A stretch of 48,734 nucleotides of DNA, from the NCBI GenBank assembly GCA_031277165.1, contig JAISLT010000096.1, positions 1-48,734 on the forward strand. Direction: 5' to 3'. Shown in pieces: positions 42,033-48,734 of this stretch. The notes under the pieces are model-generated. The model saw nothing but the letters and a program-made list of their open reading frames with translations. It did no database searches and was not told where the DNA came from. A program made the translations under genes and the position numbers. How positions within the stretch are numbered: position 1 is the first letter of the stretch; each line of letters opens with the position of its first letter. This DNA is from Spirochaetaceae bacterium. Lineage in GTDB: Bacteria; Spirochaetota; Spirochaetia; Treponematales; Breznakiellaceae.

Positions 42033-43103
42033 ATGATTTTTCACAAACTGGCCTTTAGGCCCTTTTTAGGTCTTTTTTTTGTTCTATTTTCCTGCGCCGA
42101 AAACTGGCCCCCAAAAATAACGGTGAACGAAGCGGCGGCCCAAAGCAGCCCCGGCAGCGGAGCCCTGGGGGACGGCCTTTTTGCCAGGATCTTTACCAGC
42201 CGGGGAGAAATTATCCTTAGGCTTGAATACGAAAAGGTTCCCCTAACGGTCTGCAATTTTGTGGCCCTGGCCGAGGGAAAGATGGATGCCTGCGCCGGCA
42301 GCCCCTTTTATGACGGCCTTAGTTTTCACCGGGTGGTTCCGAATTTTATGATCCAGGGGGGCGATCCCCTGCGAAACGGCCGGGGCGGGCCGGGGTACCA
42401 GTTCCCCGACGAATTTGATCCGGCTCTGCGGCATGACGGGCCGGGAATTCTTTCTATGGCTAACGCGGGGCCTAACACCAATGGAAGCCAGTTTTTTATT
42501 ACCCACAAAGAGGCCCCGTGGCTGGACGATCACCATACGGTTTTTGGCCGGGTAGTCGAAGGCCAGGGGGTGGTAAATGCGATCCAGGAGGGAGATGTAA
42601 TCACCGCCATTAGCATCCTGCGGAATGGGGAAGGGGCCCGGGAATTTAAGGCTGATCAGGCCGCCTTTGACAGCCTTTTGTCCCAGGCCCTGGCGGCGGC
42701 GGCGGCGGACGCCAAGGCCCGGTATGCGGAGGACCTGGCCCGCATTGCGGTCCAATACCCCGATTGTAAGATCGGCGCCAACGGCACTTGGTACGCGGTT
42801 AAACACAGGGGTTCCGGGGCCAAGCCGCAGCCGGGCAGTACCGTTCAGGTGGAGTATACCGGCATGTTCCTTTCCGGGGAGGTTTTTGACGCATCCTCCC
42901 TCCACGGGGGCCCCCTGGAGTTCAAAGCCGGAGTAAACCGGGTGATCCCCGGCTGGGATAAGACAATCCTGGACATGCAGGCCGGCGAAAAACGGCTGGT
43001 AATAATCCCGCCGGAACTGGCCTATGGCAGCCAGGGTGCCGGGGGCGTTATTCCCCCCAACAGCTTCCTGGTTTTTGAGCTTGAGCTGGTGGGGATTGAG
43101 TAG
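42033..43103 (+). CDS. dual-family peptidyl-prolyl isomerase lipoprotein (cyclophilin-FKBP fusion)
   Basis: 356 aa. A signal peptide ends in VLFSC, a lipobox, so the protein is probably lipid-anchored outside the inner membrane. Residues about 50-190 are a cyclophilin ([25 protein letters not shown]). A helical linker rich in Ala leads to an FKBP domain (about 255-356) with [30 protein letters not shown] and [19 protein letters not shown]. Fusions of the two isomerase families in this order are known from Treponema denticola. It should speed proline isomerisation during folding of exported proteins. Key cyclophilin Arg and FKBP aromatic residues are kept, so both parts look active. Confidence 0.93.
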   Translation: MIFHKLAFRPFLGLFFVLFSCAENWPPKITVNEAAAQSSPGSGALGDGLFARIFTSRGEIILRLEYEKVPLTVCNFVALAEGKMDACAGSPFYDGLSFHRVVPNFMIQGGDPLRNGRGGPGYQFPDEFDPALRHDGPGILSMANAGPNTNGSQFFITHKEAPWLDDHHTVFGRVVEGQGVVNAIQEGDVITAISILRNGEGAREFKADQAAFDSLLSQALAAAAADAKARYAEDLARIAVQYPDCKIGANGTWYAVKHRGSGAKPQPGSTVQVEYTGMFLSGEVFDASSLHGGPLEFKAGVNRVIPGWDKTILDMQAGEKRLVIIPPELAYGSQGAGGVIPPNSFLVFELELVGIE

Positions 43104-43133
43104 TATTTGTCCATACGGTAGATACTAAGCAGC

Positions 43134-43171
43134 AGAGCAAGCTCCCAAAGCTGCCCCTGTTGTGCTCTGCC
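43134..43171. repeat. inverted repeat after the dual immunophilin gene
   Basis: GCAGAGCA and TGCTCTGC pair across about 22 bases. No T run follows; it could be a weak terminator or an RNA-stabilising hairpin. Confidence 0.45.
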
Positions 43172-43267
43172 TTTCCGAGCCACAGACCCCAGGGTAAGTC
43201 CGGTCTCCGTGGTTTGGGGACGATGAACCTCCCCGTCCCAAGGCTCCCCCGCGAACCGGTTCTTGGG

Positions 43268-43339
43268 TATTAGACCCCACTGCGAATGAGCCTCCCCGGA
43301 GCAGAGCTCCGGGGTATTAAACCAGACTTTCGAATAAAA
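43268..43339 (+). repeat. palindromic intergenic repeat, copy C (most complete)
   Basis: The block runs from GTATTAGACCCCACTGCG through the core CCCCGGAGC (43294-43302), AGA, GCTCCGGGG (43306-43314) to TTTCGAATAAAA. The same flanks occur at 5771 (left) and 3253 and 5921 (right). Confidence 0.88.
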
Positions 43340-43365
43340 CCATGGATTTGAGCCCTTTTGTTTAC

Positions 43366-43394
43366 TTGACGGGCGCTTCAATATACACTATATT
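43366..43394 (+). promoter_or_regulatory. sigma-70 promoter of the small-RNA candidate
   Basis: TTGACG (43366-43371), 17 bases, TATATT (43389-43394). The expected start is near 43401. No coding frame follows on this strand. Confidence 0.75.
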
Positions 43395-43400
43395 ATAAAT

Positions 43401-43489
43401 ATCTGATAGGCAATTTAGCGTAAGGCCCTTTGGGGCACTATCAGCGGCCTCCCAGGTTTCTTCACCTCCTTTTCCTGGGAGGTTTTTTT
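43401..43489 (+). ncRNA. candidate small RNA with an anti-Shine-Dalgarno terminator loop
   Basis: About 89 bases between a good promoter and an intrinsic terminator, in a 439-base gap with no gene on this strand. A 5' hairpin can form from GATAG (43405-43409) and CTATC (43438-43442) with a GCCC/GGGC inner stem. The terminator stem is CCTCCCAGG (43448-43456) with CCTGGGAGG (43474-43482), followed by T7 (43483-43489). Its 17-base loop contains TCACCTCCTTT, identical to the 16S rRNA 3' tail that pairs with ribosome sites. Small RNAs with exposed C/U-rich loops often repress translation by pairing with the Shine-Dalgarno of target mRNAs; that role here is inference. I recognise no known RNA family. 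Confidence 0.72.
43448..43489 (+). terminator. intrinsic terminator of the small-RNA candidate
   Basis: Nine-base GC-rich stem (43448-43456 with 43474-43482) and a T7 tail. On the minus strand there is no T run, so it is not the terminator of the SpoVA-like genes. Confidence 0.9.
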
Positions 43490-43542
43490 ATACCCGGAGC
43501 TTGACAGAAAAGCGGGCTTTTCCGGCAAACCCCGGATTTCCC

Positions 43543-43878
43543 CTATTTTTTAGAAATAGACGCCCGTATTGCCCCGGCGCAAATTCCAATGAGGGTAAGG
43601 ACCACAAAGAGCCCCAGGACCAGAAAAAAGTTAAGGGGAGCCCCGGCAAGCAGGGCCTCGGCGGTTCCTTCGCTGGCCTGGCCGGCGTTTACCACCAGTA
43701 CCGCGATACCCGCTTGACCTGCCTTTGCCAGCGCCGGCGCAAGACCCACCGGCGTAAGAATAGCCCCCAGGAAAAAGCCGAAGATTAAAAGCCGGGGGGG
43801 ATCCACCTTGCTTACCATAAGAAAGATCTGGAAAATAACACAGATAGTTCCGCCTAATAGAAACGCATTTAAAAACAT
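43543..43878 (-). CDS. SpoVA-like membrane protein, smaller partner
   Basis: 111 aa, three or four hydrophobic helices. AFLLGGTICVIFQ followed by the PPRLLIFGFFLGAILTPVGL and AGQAGIAVLVVNAGQ segments fits the SpoVAC/SpoVAEb pattern. In endospore formers SpoVA proteins form a channel for dipicolinic acid; nothing else in the window points to sporulation, so a different transport or envelope role is likely. Its ATG overlaps the stop of the preceding paralogue (TAATG), so the two are produced together and may form a complex. Confidence 0.65.
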   Translation of the reverse strand: MFLNAFLLGGTICVIFQIFLMVSKVDPPRLLIFGFFLGAILTPVGLAPALAKAGQAGIAVLVVNAGQASEGTAEALLAGAPLNFFLVLGLFVVLTLIGICAGAIRASISKK

Positions 43879-44276
43879 TATATTGCCCCTCCCTTTACAA
43901 ACCAGGATATGACCGCCACCAAAAAGGACAGTAGTACTCCGGTTCCGATAACATACATTACCAGCGAGACCGCGGCCTTAGCTGCTTCGCCGGAAGATCC
44001 GGTTTCTCCTTTTTTTGCGGCAAAGGTGCTGCCCACCACGGCGCAAAAACCGCCGAAGGTAAGTCCCGCGCCGATCCCGCCAAACTGCTCAACCTTGGGA
44101 TAAAGGCCCAGGATAACCAGCAGGCCGCCGATGAGCCCTAGACAGACCAGGGATAGGAGATCCACAAAAATAGTGGGTCCCAGAAGCCCCCCCCAGAAAA
44201 CCATGAGCCCCTGTCCTATGACGGCGGCAATTCCACCGACAATAAAGGCCCCAATCAGTGCTTTAAACACATTCAT
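43878..44276 (-). CDS. SpoVA-like membrane protein, larger partner
   Basis: 132 aa from the ATG at 44276, fixed by AGGAGG eight bases upstream. It has the family pattern AFIVGGIAAVIGQ, then LGLYPKVEQFGGIGAGLTFGGF, and several membrane helices including one near the C-terminus. It is a diverged paralogue of the protein encoded next. As above, the family name comes from sporulation but the context does not. A sigma-70 promoter with a leader of about 80 bases precedes it. Confidence 0.65.
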   Translation of the reverse strand: MNVFKALIGAFIVGGIAAVIGQGLMVFWGGLLGPTIFVDLLSLVCLGLIGGLLVILGLYPKVEQFGGIGAGLTFGGFCAVVGSTFAAKKGETGSSGEAAKAAVSLVMYVIGTGVLLSFLVAVISWFVKGGAI

Positions 44277-44362
44277 ACCGTATCCTCCTAAAATTTTCCC
44301 CACGGGCTTAGACCCGCGCTGGGAATCTGGACCAAAAAAAGATTACAAAAACAATCAGAATA

Positions 44363-44392
44363 ATGATACGGCCAGGTTTTGAATTCTGTCAA
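44363..44392 (-). promoter_or_regulatory. sigma-70 promoter of the SpoVA-like pair
   Basis: On the minus strand TTGACA (44387-44392), 18 bases, TATCAT (44363-44368). The leader can form a CGGG-TCTAAG-CCCG hairpin before AGGAGG. Confidence 0.65.
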
Positions 44393-44402
44393 GAAAAATT
44401 TA

Positions 44403-44433
44403 CAAAAAAAATTCCCCGCCCTGTCTTTTGCAG
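44403..44433 (-). terminator. possible terminator of the aminopeptidase gene
   Basis: On the minus strand a CCTG/CAGG stem with flanking CCC/GGG and a following T8, just after the stop at 44443. The stem is imperfect. Confidence 0.5.
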
Positions 44434-44442
44434 GATCCGGGT

Positions 44443-45582
44443 CTATATTTGTAATTCCCCGTCTTTTTCAAGGATAATCTTGGTTCCGTCTTCCAGGGCC
44501 GCGGTGATGGTGGGTTCCCGGACCAGACCGTCCAGGTGAATAAGGGCCGGGGCGTCGCTGTCGTAGTTGTGGCCTATGGCAAAGTGGCAGGTTTGAAAGG
44601 CCTTTTCATCTTCCAGCATATTTCCGCTTATACGGGCCCTGGGGTTAAGGCCTATGCCAAGCTCCCCGATGTTCCGGGCGTTCCGCCGGTAAATCTTTCC
44701 CTGGCCCCGGGGGAGCCTTCCGGTTTTTTCGTATTCCCCGGCGTCTCGCTCCGCCTGGATTATGGTTTCTTCCAGAGCCCGGGCGTCTCCTCCCCCGGAA
44801 ATACCGGTGATAAAGCCCCCGGATACCTCGCAGCGTATGGGATCGGTGATGATTATGTCCCGGTTGTGGAGGCTTATGGAACCGTCAAACACGATAAGCC
44901 CCTGGGCGGTTCCGTTTTCCGGGCTGACAAAGCTTTCCCCCGCGGGAAGGTTCCCCCCGGCGCCGGGGCGCATAAAATTCCCGTCATCGGCCTTGGCGCA
45001 GCGGCCCCTAAGCCCCAGGGTAATGTCCGTACCCCCGGGGGCGGCCACATGGACCGATACGGCCGTGGAAAGGATCCCGTTTATGGCGGCGCAGCGGCGG
45101 CCCAGCCCGGTGTAGTCGATGGGTACGGTCCGGGTAAAGGATTCCACCGTAACCCCCGGGGACCAGAAGGAACGGCAGCTTTTTTCGCCGTACAACTGCA
45201 GGTGGAAGATATGATCCCACTGTTCCCCCCCATGCTCGTAGGGACAGGCTATGCCCTGCCGGTCCTTACCAAGTTTTTCCGTACTGATCGAGATTACCAC
45301 CGGGGGTTTTGCCTGGAATGCGGCAATTACCGCAGGCTCGGCAAAGTCGAACTGGTTTTTTTTGCCCTGGATTAGTATCACCGGAACGCCGCCGCGGTCC
45401 AGCACCGCCGCATAGAGGGCGCTGGAAATGGCCTGTGCGTCCTGTTCCGGGTTGGTGATAATAAGGACCTGCTCGCCCCCCTGCACCTTAAGGACCCGCG
45501 CACAGGCAATGCCGGCGGCTTCCGCCAGGGAGGAACCCGGTGAAACGCCGGGTTCCGCAGAACCCCGGGATGAATCGCTCAT
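44443..45582 (-). CDS. M29-family aminopeptidase (aminopeptidase T-like)
   Basis: 379 aa. The C-terminal catalytic domain carries the M29 marks FMRPGAGGNLPAGESFVSP, NIGELGIGLNPRARISGNMLEDEK, then CHFAIGHNYDSDAPALIHLDGLV, which supply the metal-binding Glu, His and Asp residues. The N-terminal domain (about 30-170) is the family's dimer part. It should remove N-terminal residues from peptides with two divalent metals in the cytoplasm. The -10-like box ends six bases before the ATG and the intervening bases are five G and a T, too close to act as a normal ribosome site. Single-gene unit. Confidence 0.86.
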   Translation of the reverse strand: MSDSSRGSAEPGVSPGSSLAEAAGIACARVLKVQGGEQVLIITNPEQDAQAISSALYAAVLDRGGVPVILIQGKKNQFDFAEPAVIAAFQAKPPVVISISTEKLGKDRQGIACPYEHGGEQWDHIFHLQLYGEKSCRSFWSPGVTVESFTRTVPIDYTGLGRRCAAINGILSTAVSVHVAAPGGTDITLGLRGRCAKADDGNFMRPGAGGNLPAGESFVSPENGTAQGLIVFDGSISLHNRDIIITDPIRCEVSGGFITGISGGGDARALEETIIQAERDAGEYEKTGRLPRGQGKIYRRNARNIGELGIGLNPRARISGNMLEDEKAFQTCHFAIGHNYDSDAPALIHLDGLVREPTITAALEDGTKIILEKDGELQI

Positions 45583-45588
45583 ACCCCC

Positions 45589-45617
45589 AGTATGCCCGAT
45601 CCGGCGGCCAGGGTAAA
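45589..45617 (-). promoter_or_regulatory. candidate leaderless promoter of the M29 aminopeptidase
   Basis: On the minus strand TTTACC (45612-45617), 17 bases, CATACT (45589-45594), ending six bases before the ATG at 45582. Confidence 0.5.
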
Positions 45618-45633
45618 GGGCCGGGACTGTCCC

Positions 45634-46386
45634 CTAATCGAGGTTTTGGAAGACAATTTTATACAGATCCCTGCCCGCGGGCATTTCAAAGGCGATGATC
45701 TGGACCTTGGAATGGTGGATTCCGTCGCCATGCCGGATAATATAGACCTGGTGGGTCACGTAGTAACTGGTTAGTGAATTCATGCCGTAAAATTGTTTTT
45801 TATTAAATTCATACGGTATATACGTTGCGGGAGATGTAAAGTCCTTCGCCAGGTAGGGGGTCGCTGCTGACGAACCATCTCCACTGCCGGTTTTGTAACC
45901 CAGATAGGTCATGACGTTTATATTAGCCGGTAAGGTATGTTCCTGTGGCGGATTTCCGCCTCCCCCTGGATATGTCAGCTTGACGTATTTTGTTACATCG
46001 GCCTCGAATTCACCGTATTCAGTCCCCGCAGGGTTGTCTATTTTATCGGCCCCTGTGACGGCTGCAAAGTCCGTCTTACCGGTATACCATACAGCGCCGG
46101 CACCCCCGGAGCCTAGATCGGTGGCGGTTTGTCCGCCGTTGGTATATATCCGGGGCCCAAGCATTGTTCTGCCCCCTTCTTTTTCAAAAGCAATGTCCCA
46201 ACTTGTTGTGTTTTTTTGACCGGGGGCTACCTCCATTCCGGTGTACAGGGAATAGTACCGCGTTATACCGGGGGTCACTTCCACGACAAGGCCGCCGTGG
46301 CCGTCCACCTCGGTGGGACAGGCCGAAAAAAGAACGGTTCCGCAGATAAGGATCGCCAGGGGGAAGAAAATTCGATCGCATTTCAT
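45634..46386 (-). CDS. HmuY-family lipoprotein
   Basis: 250 aa. A signal peptide with lipobox LFSAC (Cys at 23) leads to a beta-rich domain. The family marks are YYSLYTGMEV, TTSWDIAFEKEG with RIYTNGG, and a late YYVTHQVYIIRHGDGIHHSKVQI. HmuY proteins of Bacteroidota are outer-membrane haemophores that hand haem to a TonB-dependent receptor. The receptor gene just upstream on the same strand (12 bases) supports that type of pairing. AAAGGAGC precedes the ATG. Binding of haem itself is not proven for this divergent member. Confidence 0.82.
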   Translation of the reverse strand: MKCDRIFFPLAILICGTVLFSACPTEVDGHGGLVVEVTPGITRYYSLYTGMEVAPGQKNTTSWDIAFEKEGGRTMLGPRIYTNGGQTATDLGSGGAGAVWYTGKTDFAAVTGADKIDNPAGTEYGEFEADVTKYVKLTYPGGGGNPPQEHTLPANINVMTYLGYKTGSGDGSSAATPYLAKDFTSPATYIPYEFNKKQFYGMNSLTSYYVTHQVYIIRHGDGIHHSKVQIIAFEMPAGRDLYKIVFQNLD

Positions 46387-46398
46387 AAAAAGCTCCTT

Positions 46399-48375
46399 TT
46401 ACAAAGAAAAATTAAAACCCAGGGAAAAGGTCCGGCCCACCGCAGGTCCCAGGGGATGTATAAGCCCGGTAATGTTGTCCACCGCCAGGTAAGCCTTAAA
46501 ATGCTTTGCAAAGGCGATGGAAAAATATCCGTCCAGAATAAACCGGAACTTGTAGGACACGTCGCCGGCGGCGTCAAGGCCGGCGATGCCTACCCCAAGC
46601 CCGGAGGTGGTAAGGGCCGAAAAAAAACGGCCCTGGAGGTAGGTGTGGACGCCGGATTTTTTATGATCCAGCCCCAGCTTCATCTTAACCGTGTGGGCGG
46701 GCTGAAGGCGAAGTTCCTCCCCTTCGGCGCGGTCGTATGCGTAGACCCAACTGTACCCGGCGGAAACAAAGAGGTGCGTAAACAGGGTAAGCCGGCCTTC
46801 GCCGTCCACCCCGGTCCGCAGGGACCGGGAAACATTATCCCGCCGGAATATCAATTTATCGGCGGGGGTATTCCCCTGGTAGAGGTAAACAATTTCGTTA
46901 AACAGTTCGTTATAGTACCCGTTGATCTGGGCAAAAAACACCCCCGATTTTGAGTATTCCAGCCCCAGATTACAGCCCAGGGAGTATTCGGGGCTTAGGT
47001 CCGGGTTCCCCAGTATCAGGGGGCTGCCGTCGGCATCATCCTTTAGCAGGTAGAGGTCGTTAAAATCCGGCGCCCGGTACCCAAGGCCAATTCCCCCAAA
47101 AAGCCGGATCCCGCCGGGCAGGTGGTACATGGCGGAAAGCTTCGGCGCTCCCGTTAGGCCAAACCGGGAATTCCGCTCCCCCCGGATCCCCGCCACAATC
47201 GAATATGAATCTTCCCGGAAATATTCGGCCTGAAGGTACAGGGCTTCCTTATCCAACAGGACAGGCCCCCGGCGAAGGTTGTACTTCTCCATGGAATGGA
47301 GGGCCCCTTCAAGCCCCGCGGTAAGGATAAAGCCGGGGAACCCGCTGTATACCCCCAGGGCTTCCAGGGCGGCGATATTTTCGTTTTCGTAGTTATCCCC
47401 GGTGGACCATTGGTTTAAAATACCCGAATAGGTGTCTTTGTTCCGCTGATAAAAGGTATCGGAAAACCGCAGGGTTAGGGTCCCGTTTTCCAGGGGAAAG
47501 AGTTCCGCCTCGGCGTATCCATCGGCCCGGATATAGCTTAACCGCTCCCGGCTGCCGGAGGAATTTGTCTGGGAATCGCTGCGCATGGCCATAAAGGAAC
47601 CGCCCAGAGCCATTTCTGCGCTGTCCCCCAGGGAAAAGGACGTGTCCAGCCCCGCTTTTCCCCGGTAATACTCCGGGAGCAGAGAAATATCCTGCCGCTC
47701 GTTAAAGTAAAAGCCCCCCCGGGCGCCTTCCAGGGTGATCAAGTTCCGGGCTGCCGCCAAAGGAAAGCCCGCGGACGCGGTTAGGTGCTGTTCCCGGATG
47801 GGGTCAAACCCATCCAGGGCTCCCGGTCTTTCCGCCGTGTCCGGGTCATCGTGGGCAAGAAGGAAACTGTTGCTTAAACCCAGGGAAAGGGAGAATTTGT
47901 CCTGGGGTTTTTTAGTGATGATATTGATCACCCCGCCTATCCCATCGGAACCGTACAGGGCCGATTGGGGACCCCGGATTATCTCTATCCGTTCCACATT
48001 TGCCAGGCTTAGGGTGTCTCCCCTGAGCCGCTGGGCGATCCGGCCCGCCACCCGGCGGCCGTCAATAAGAAAAAGCACCCGGCCTTCCCCCATGCCCTGG
48101 AGTTGGATATAATCCCCCGTGGCATTGCTGGTGTACATAAGGCCGTAATCGTCAAGAATTTCCGTAACCGTGGAGGCGCCGGAATTTTCGATTTCCTCCG
48201 GGGTAATAAGCTCCGTAAGTACCGGACTGTCCTTAAGCCGTTTTTCGCCCCTGCTTCCCGTGACGGTTATGTCCTCCAGCCGGTAGGTATCTTCCCCCCC
48301 CGGTTCCTGGGCAGACACGGCCCCCACAAGCGCCATCCACAGTATCCAGAGGAAAAGCCTCCTTAGGGTTATCAT
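46399..48375 (-). CDS. TonB-dependent outer-membrane receptor, HmuR-like
   Basis: 658 aa. After a signal peptide (LWILWMALVGAVSAQ) comes a plug domain (about 30-150) with ITVTGSRGEKRL and RVLFLIDGRRVAGR, then IEIIRGPQSALYGSDGIGGVINIITK. The rest is a 22-strand-type barrel ending in a final Phe-rich strand (GRTFSLGFNFSL). GYRAPDF and ILGNPDLSPEYS correspond to the FRAP/NPDL boxes of haem receptors, but the His often found between them is absent. Encoded immediately before the HmuY-like lipoprotein, so the two are one uptake unit, probably for haem or another iron chelate. The -10 box is eight bases before the ATG. Confidence 0.88.
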   Translation of the reverse strand: MITLRRLFLWILWMALVGAVSAQEPGGEDTYRLEDITVTGSRGEKRLKDSPVLTELITPEEIENSGASTVTEILDDYGLMYTSNATGDYIQLQGMGEGRVLFLIDGRRVAGRIAQRLRGDTLSLANVERIEIIRGPQSALYGSDGIGGVINIITKKPQDKFSLSLGLSNSFLLAHDDPDTAERPGALDGFDPIREQHLTASAGFPLAAARNLITLEGARGGFYFNERQDISLLPEYYRGKAGLDTSFSLGDSAEMALGGSFMAMRSDSQTNSSGSRERLSYIRADGYAEAELFPLENGTLTLRFSDTFYQRNKDTYSGILNQWSTGDNYENENIAALEALGVYSGFPGFILTAGLEGALHSMEKYNLRRGPVLLDKEALYLQAEYFREDSYSIVAGIRGERNSRFGLTGAPKLSAMYHLPGGIRLFGGIGLGYRAPDFNDLYLLKDDADGSPLILGNPDLSPEYSLGCNLGLEYSKSGVFFAQINGYYNELFNEIVYLYQGNTPADKLIFRRDNVSRSLRTGVDGEGRLTLFTHLFVSAGYSWVYAYDRAEGEELRLQPAHTVKMKLGLDHKKSGVHTYLQGRFFSALTTSGLGVGIAGLDAAGDVSYKFRFILDGYFSIAFAKHFKAYLAVDNITGLIHPLGPAVGRTFSLGFNFSL

Positions 48376-48383
48376 ATACTTCT

Positions 48384-48412
48384 TTTATACACAAAATCAT
48401 TTGCAGGGTCTA
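48384..48412 (-). promoter_or_regulatory. candidate near-leaderless promoter of the TonB receptor/HmuY unit
   Basis: On the minus strand TAGACC (48407-48412), 17 bases, TATAAA (48384-48389), ending eight bases before the ATG at 48375. No obvious Fur-like box is seen nearby. Confidence 0.5.
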
Positions 48413-48416
48413 TTAG

Positions 48417-48617
48417 CCCGTTCGCAGGGGCCTGGCACAGCCAAAACCACAGCCCGCCAAAAACGCCAGAGAATTTGACACGTGGCGGTACGAGTTTAAC
48501 AGCATACGCCCGCATGAATCGCTGGGGATGAAGCGTCCGAAGGACGTGTATAAAAGAGCGAAGCAGAAATGGGACGGCAAAGAGAGTGAACAGGACTATT
48601 GTGGAAAGATGACCTGA
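48417..48617 (+). pseudogene. 3' fragment of an IS481/IS3-like transposase
   Basis: An open frame without a start encodes the end of an rve-type integrase: NAREFDTWRYEFNSIRPHESLG, then MKRPKDVY, in which the final catalytic-Glu helix region and the RPHESLGMKRP signature are clear (compare RPHEALGMKTP of IS481). The upstream two thirds of the gene is missing, so it is a relic. The remaining bases to 48734 show no gene; they may include the end of the element but I cannot find an inverted repeat pair. Confidence 0.7.
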
Positions 48618-48734
48618 GTGTTACCTATCTCATCGGGTTGTATCCCAAATTGTTCGGAAAAATATTAGATGGTACCGTAATGCCTCAAAACAAAATCTAG
48701 CCAAACATACCGGATGCCTCATAACTAAAAATCT

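Noticed and set aside
43022-43381. 119-codon frame on the minus strand after the dual immunophilin gene
   Set aside because: It translates the palindromic repeat and the antisense of the immunophilin gene; the shared TPELCSGEAHSQWGL peptide shows that it is repeat-derived.
43448-43489. Terminator hairpin as the end of the SpoVA-like operon
   Set aside because: The T run follows the stem only on the plus strand, while those genes are on the minus strand.

Overview
The window is GC-rich bacterial chromosome with dense, mostly short-spaced operons, and it most resembles a host-associated treponeme (Spirochaetota). The evidence is gene content. It has a MAF/DUF115 protein of the type used for flagellar glycosylation, a single-polypeptide cyclophilin-FKBP lipoprotein, large treponeme-type proteins of unknown function, a type III glutamine synthetase, SpoVA-like membrane proteins without a sporulation setting, and an HmuY/TonB-receptor pair. 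A termite-gut or similar anaerobic Treponemataceae/Breznakiellaceae member is an inference; no rRNA or tRNA is present to fix it.

Layout: 1-2252, a PadR regulator with a self-overlapping operator and a flavodoxin/SCP2/membrane fusion that runs off the left edge. 2444-3307, an AT-richer patch with an outer-membrane-like protein, a dead DNA methyltransferase fragment and a palindromic repeat. 3478-5678, a short-chain dehydrogenase, DUF3842 and NudC-like Nudix genes. 5771-6015, a repeat cluster and a terminator. 6160-14323, envelope genes: lepB-PBP-DUF115 diverging from a LysM/M23 peptidase, two small ORFs and a propeller-deacetylase. 14379-21305, a COG4091 dehydrogenase, a 718-aa unknown, a radical SAM protein and a Gfo/Idh plus sugar-isomerase pair. 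21368-26575, an MlaE-MlaF-MCE lipid transporter diverging from a GerMN protein and a diguanylate cyclase. 26726-28631, the radical SAM/DUF4130 pair linked to DNA repair. 28712-31382, a PfkB kinase, aroC and a truncated tag. 31556-36010, a nitrogen module (amt-glnK and type III glutamine synthetase), each unit behind a sigma-54 promoter. 36125-43103, ddl, a PHP protein, an ATC-hydrolase-like protein, a DUF4349 lipoprotein, a repeat-bearing 733-aa protein and the dual immunophilin. 43268-43489, a repeat copy and a strong small-RNA candidate. 43543-48375, two SpoVA-like genes, an M29 aminopeptidase and the HmuY/TonB-receptor pair. The right edge holds a transposase fragment.

Three signals stand out. 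(1) An intergenic RNA at about 43401-43489 has its own sigma-70 promoter and intrinsic terminator, and its terminator loop carries an exact copy of the 16S rRNA anti-Shine-Dalgarno tail. (2) At least seven genes have a sigma-70-like promoter whose -10 box ends only 5-11 bases before the start codon, with no convincing Shine-Dalgarno, so leaderless or near-leaderless transcripts look common. (3) A palindromic intergenic repeat occurs at three places; one copy ends the reading frame of the methyltransferase fragment and another creates false N-terminal coding extensions. Nitrogen control also looks non-standard: the PII protein lacks the tyrosine that is normally uridylylated.
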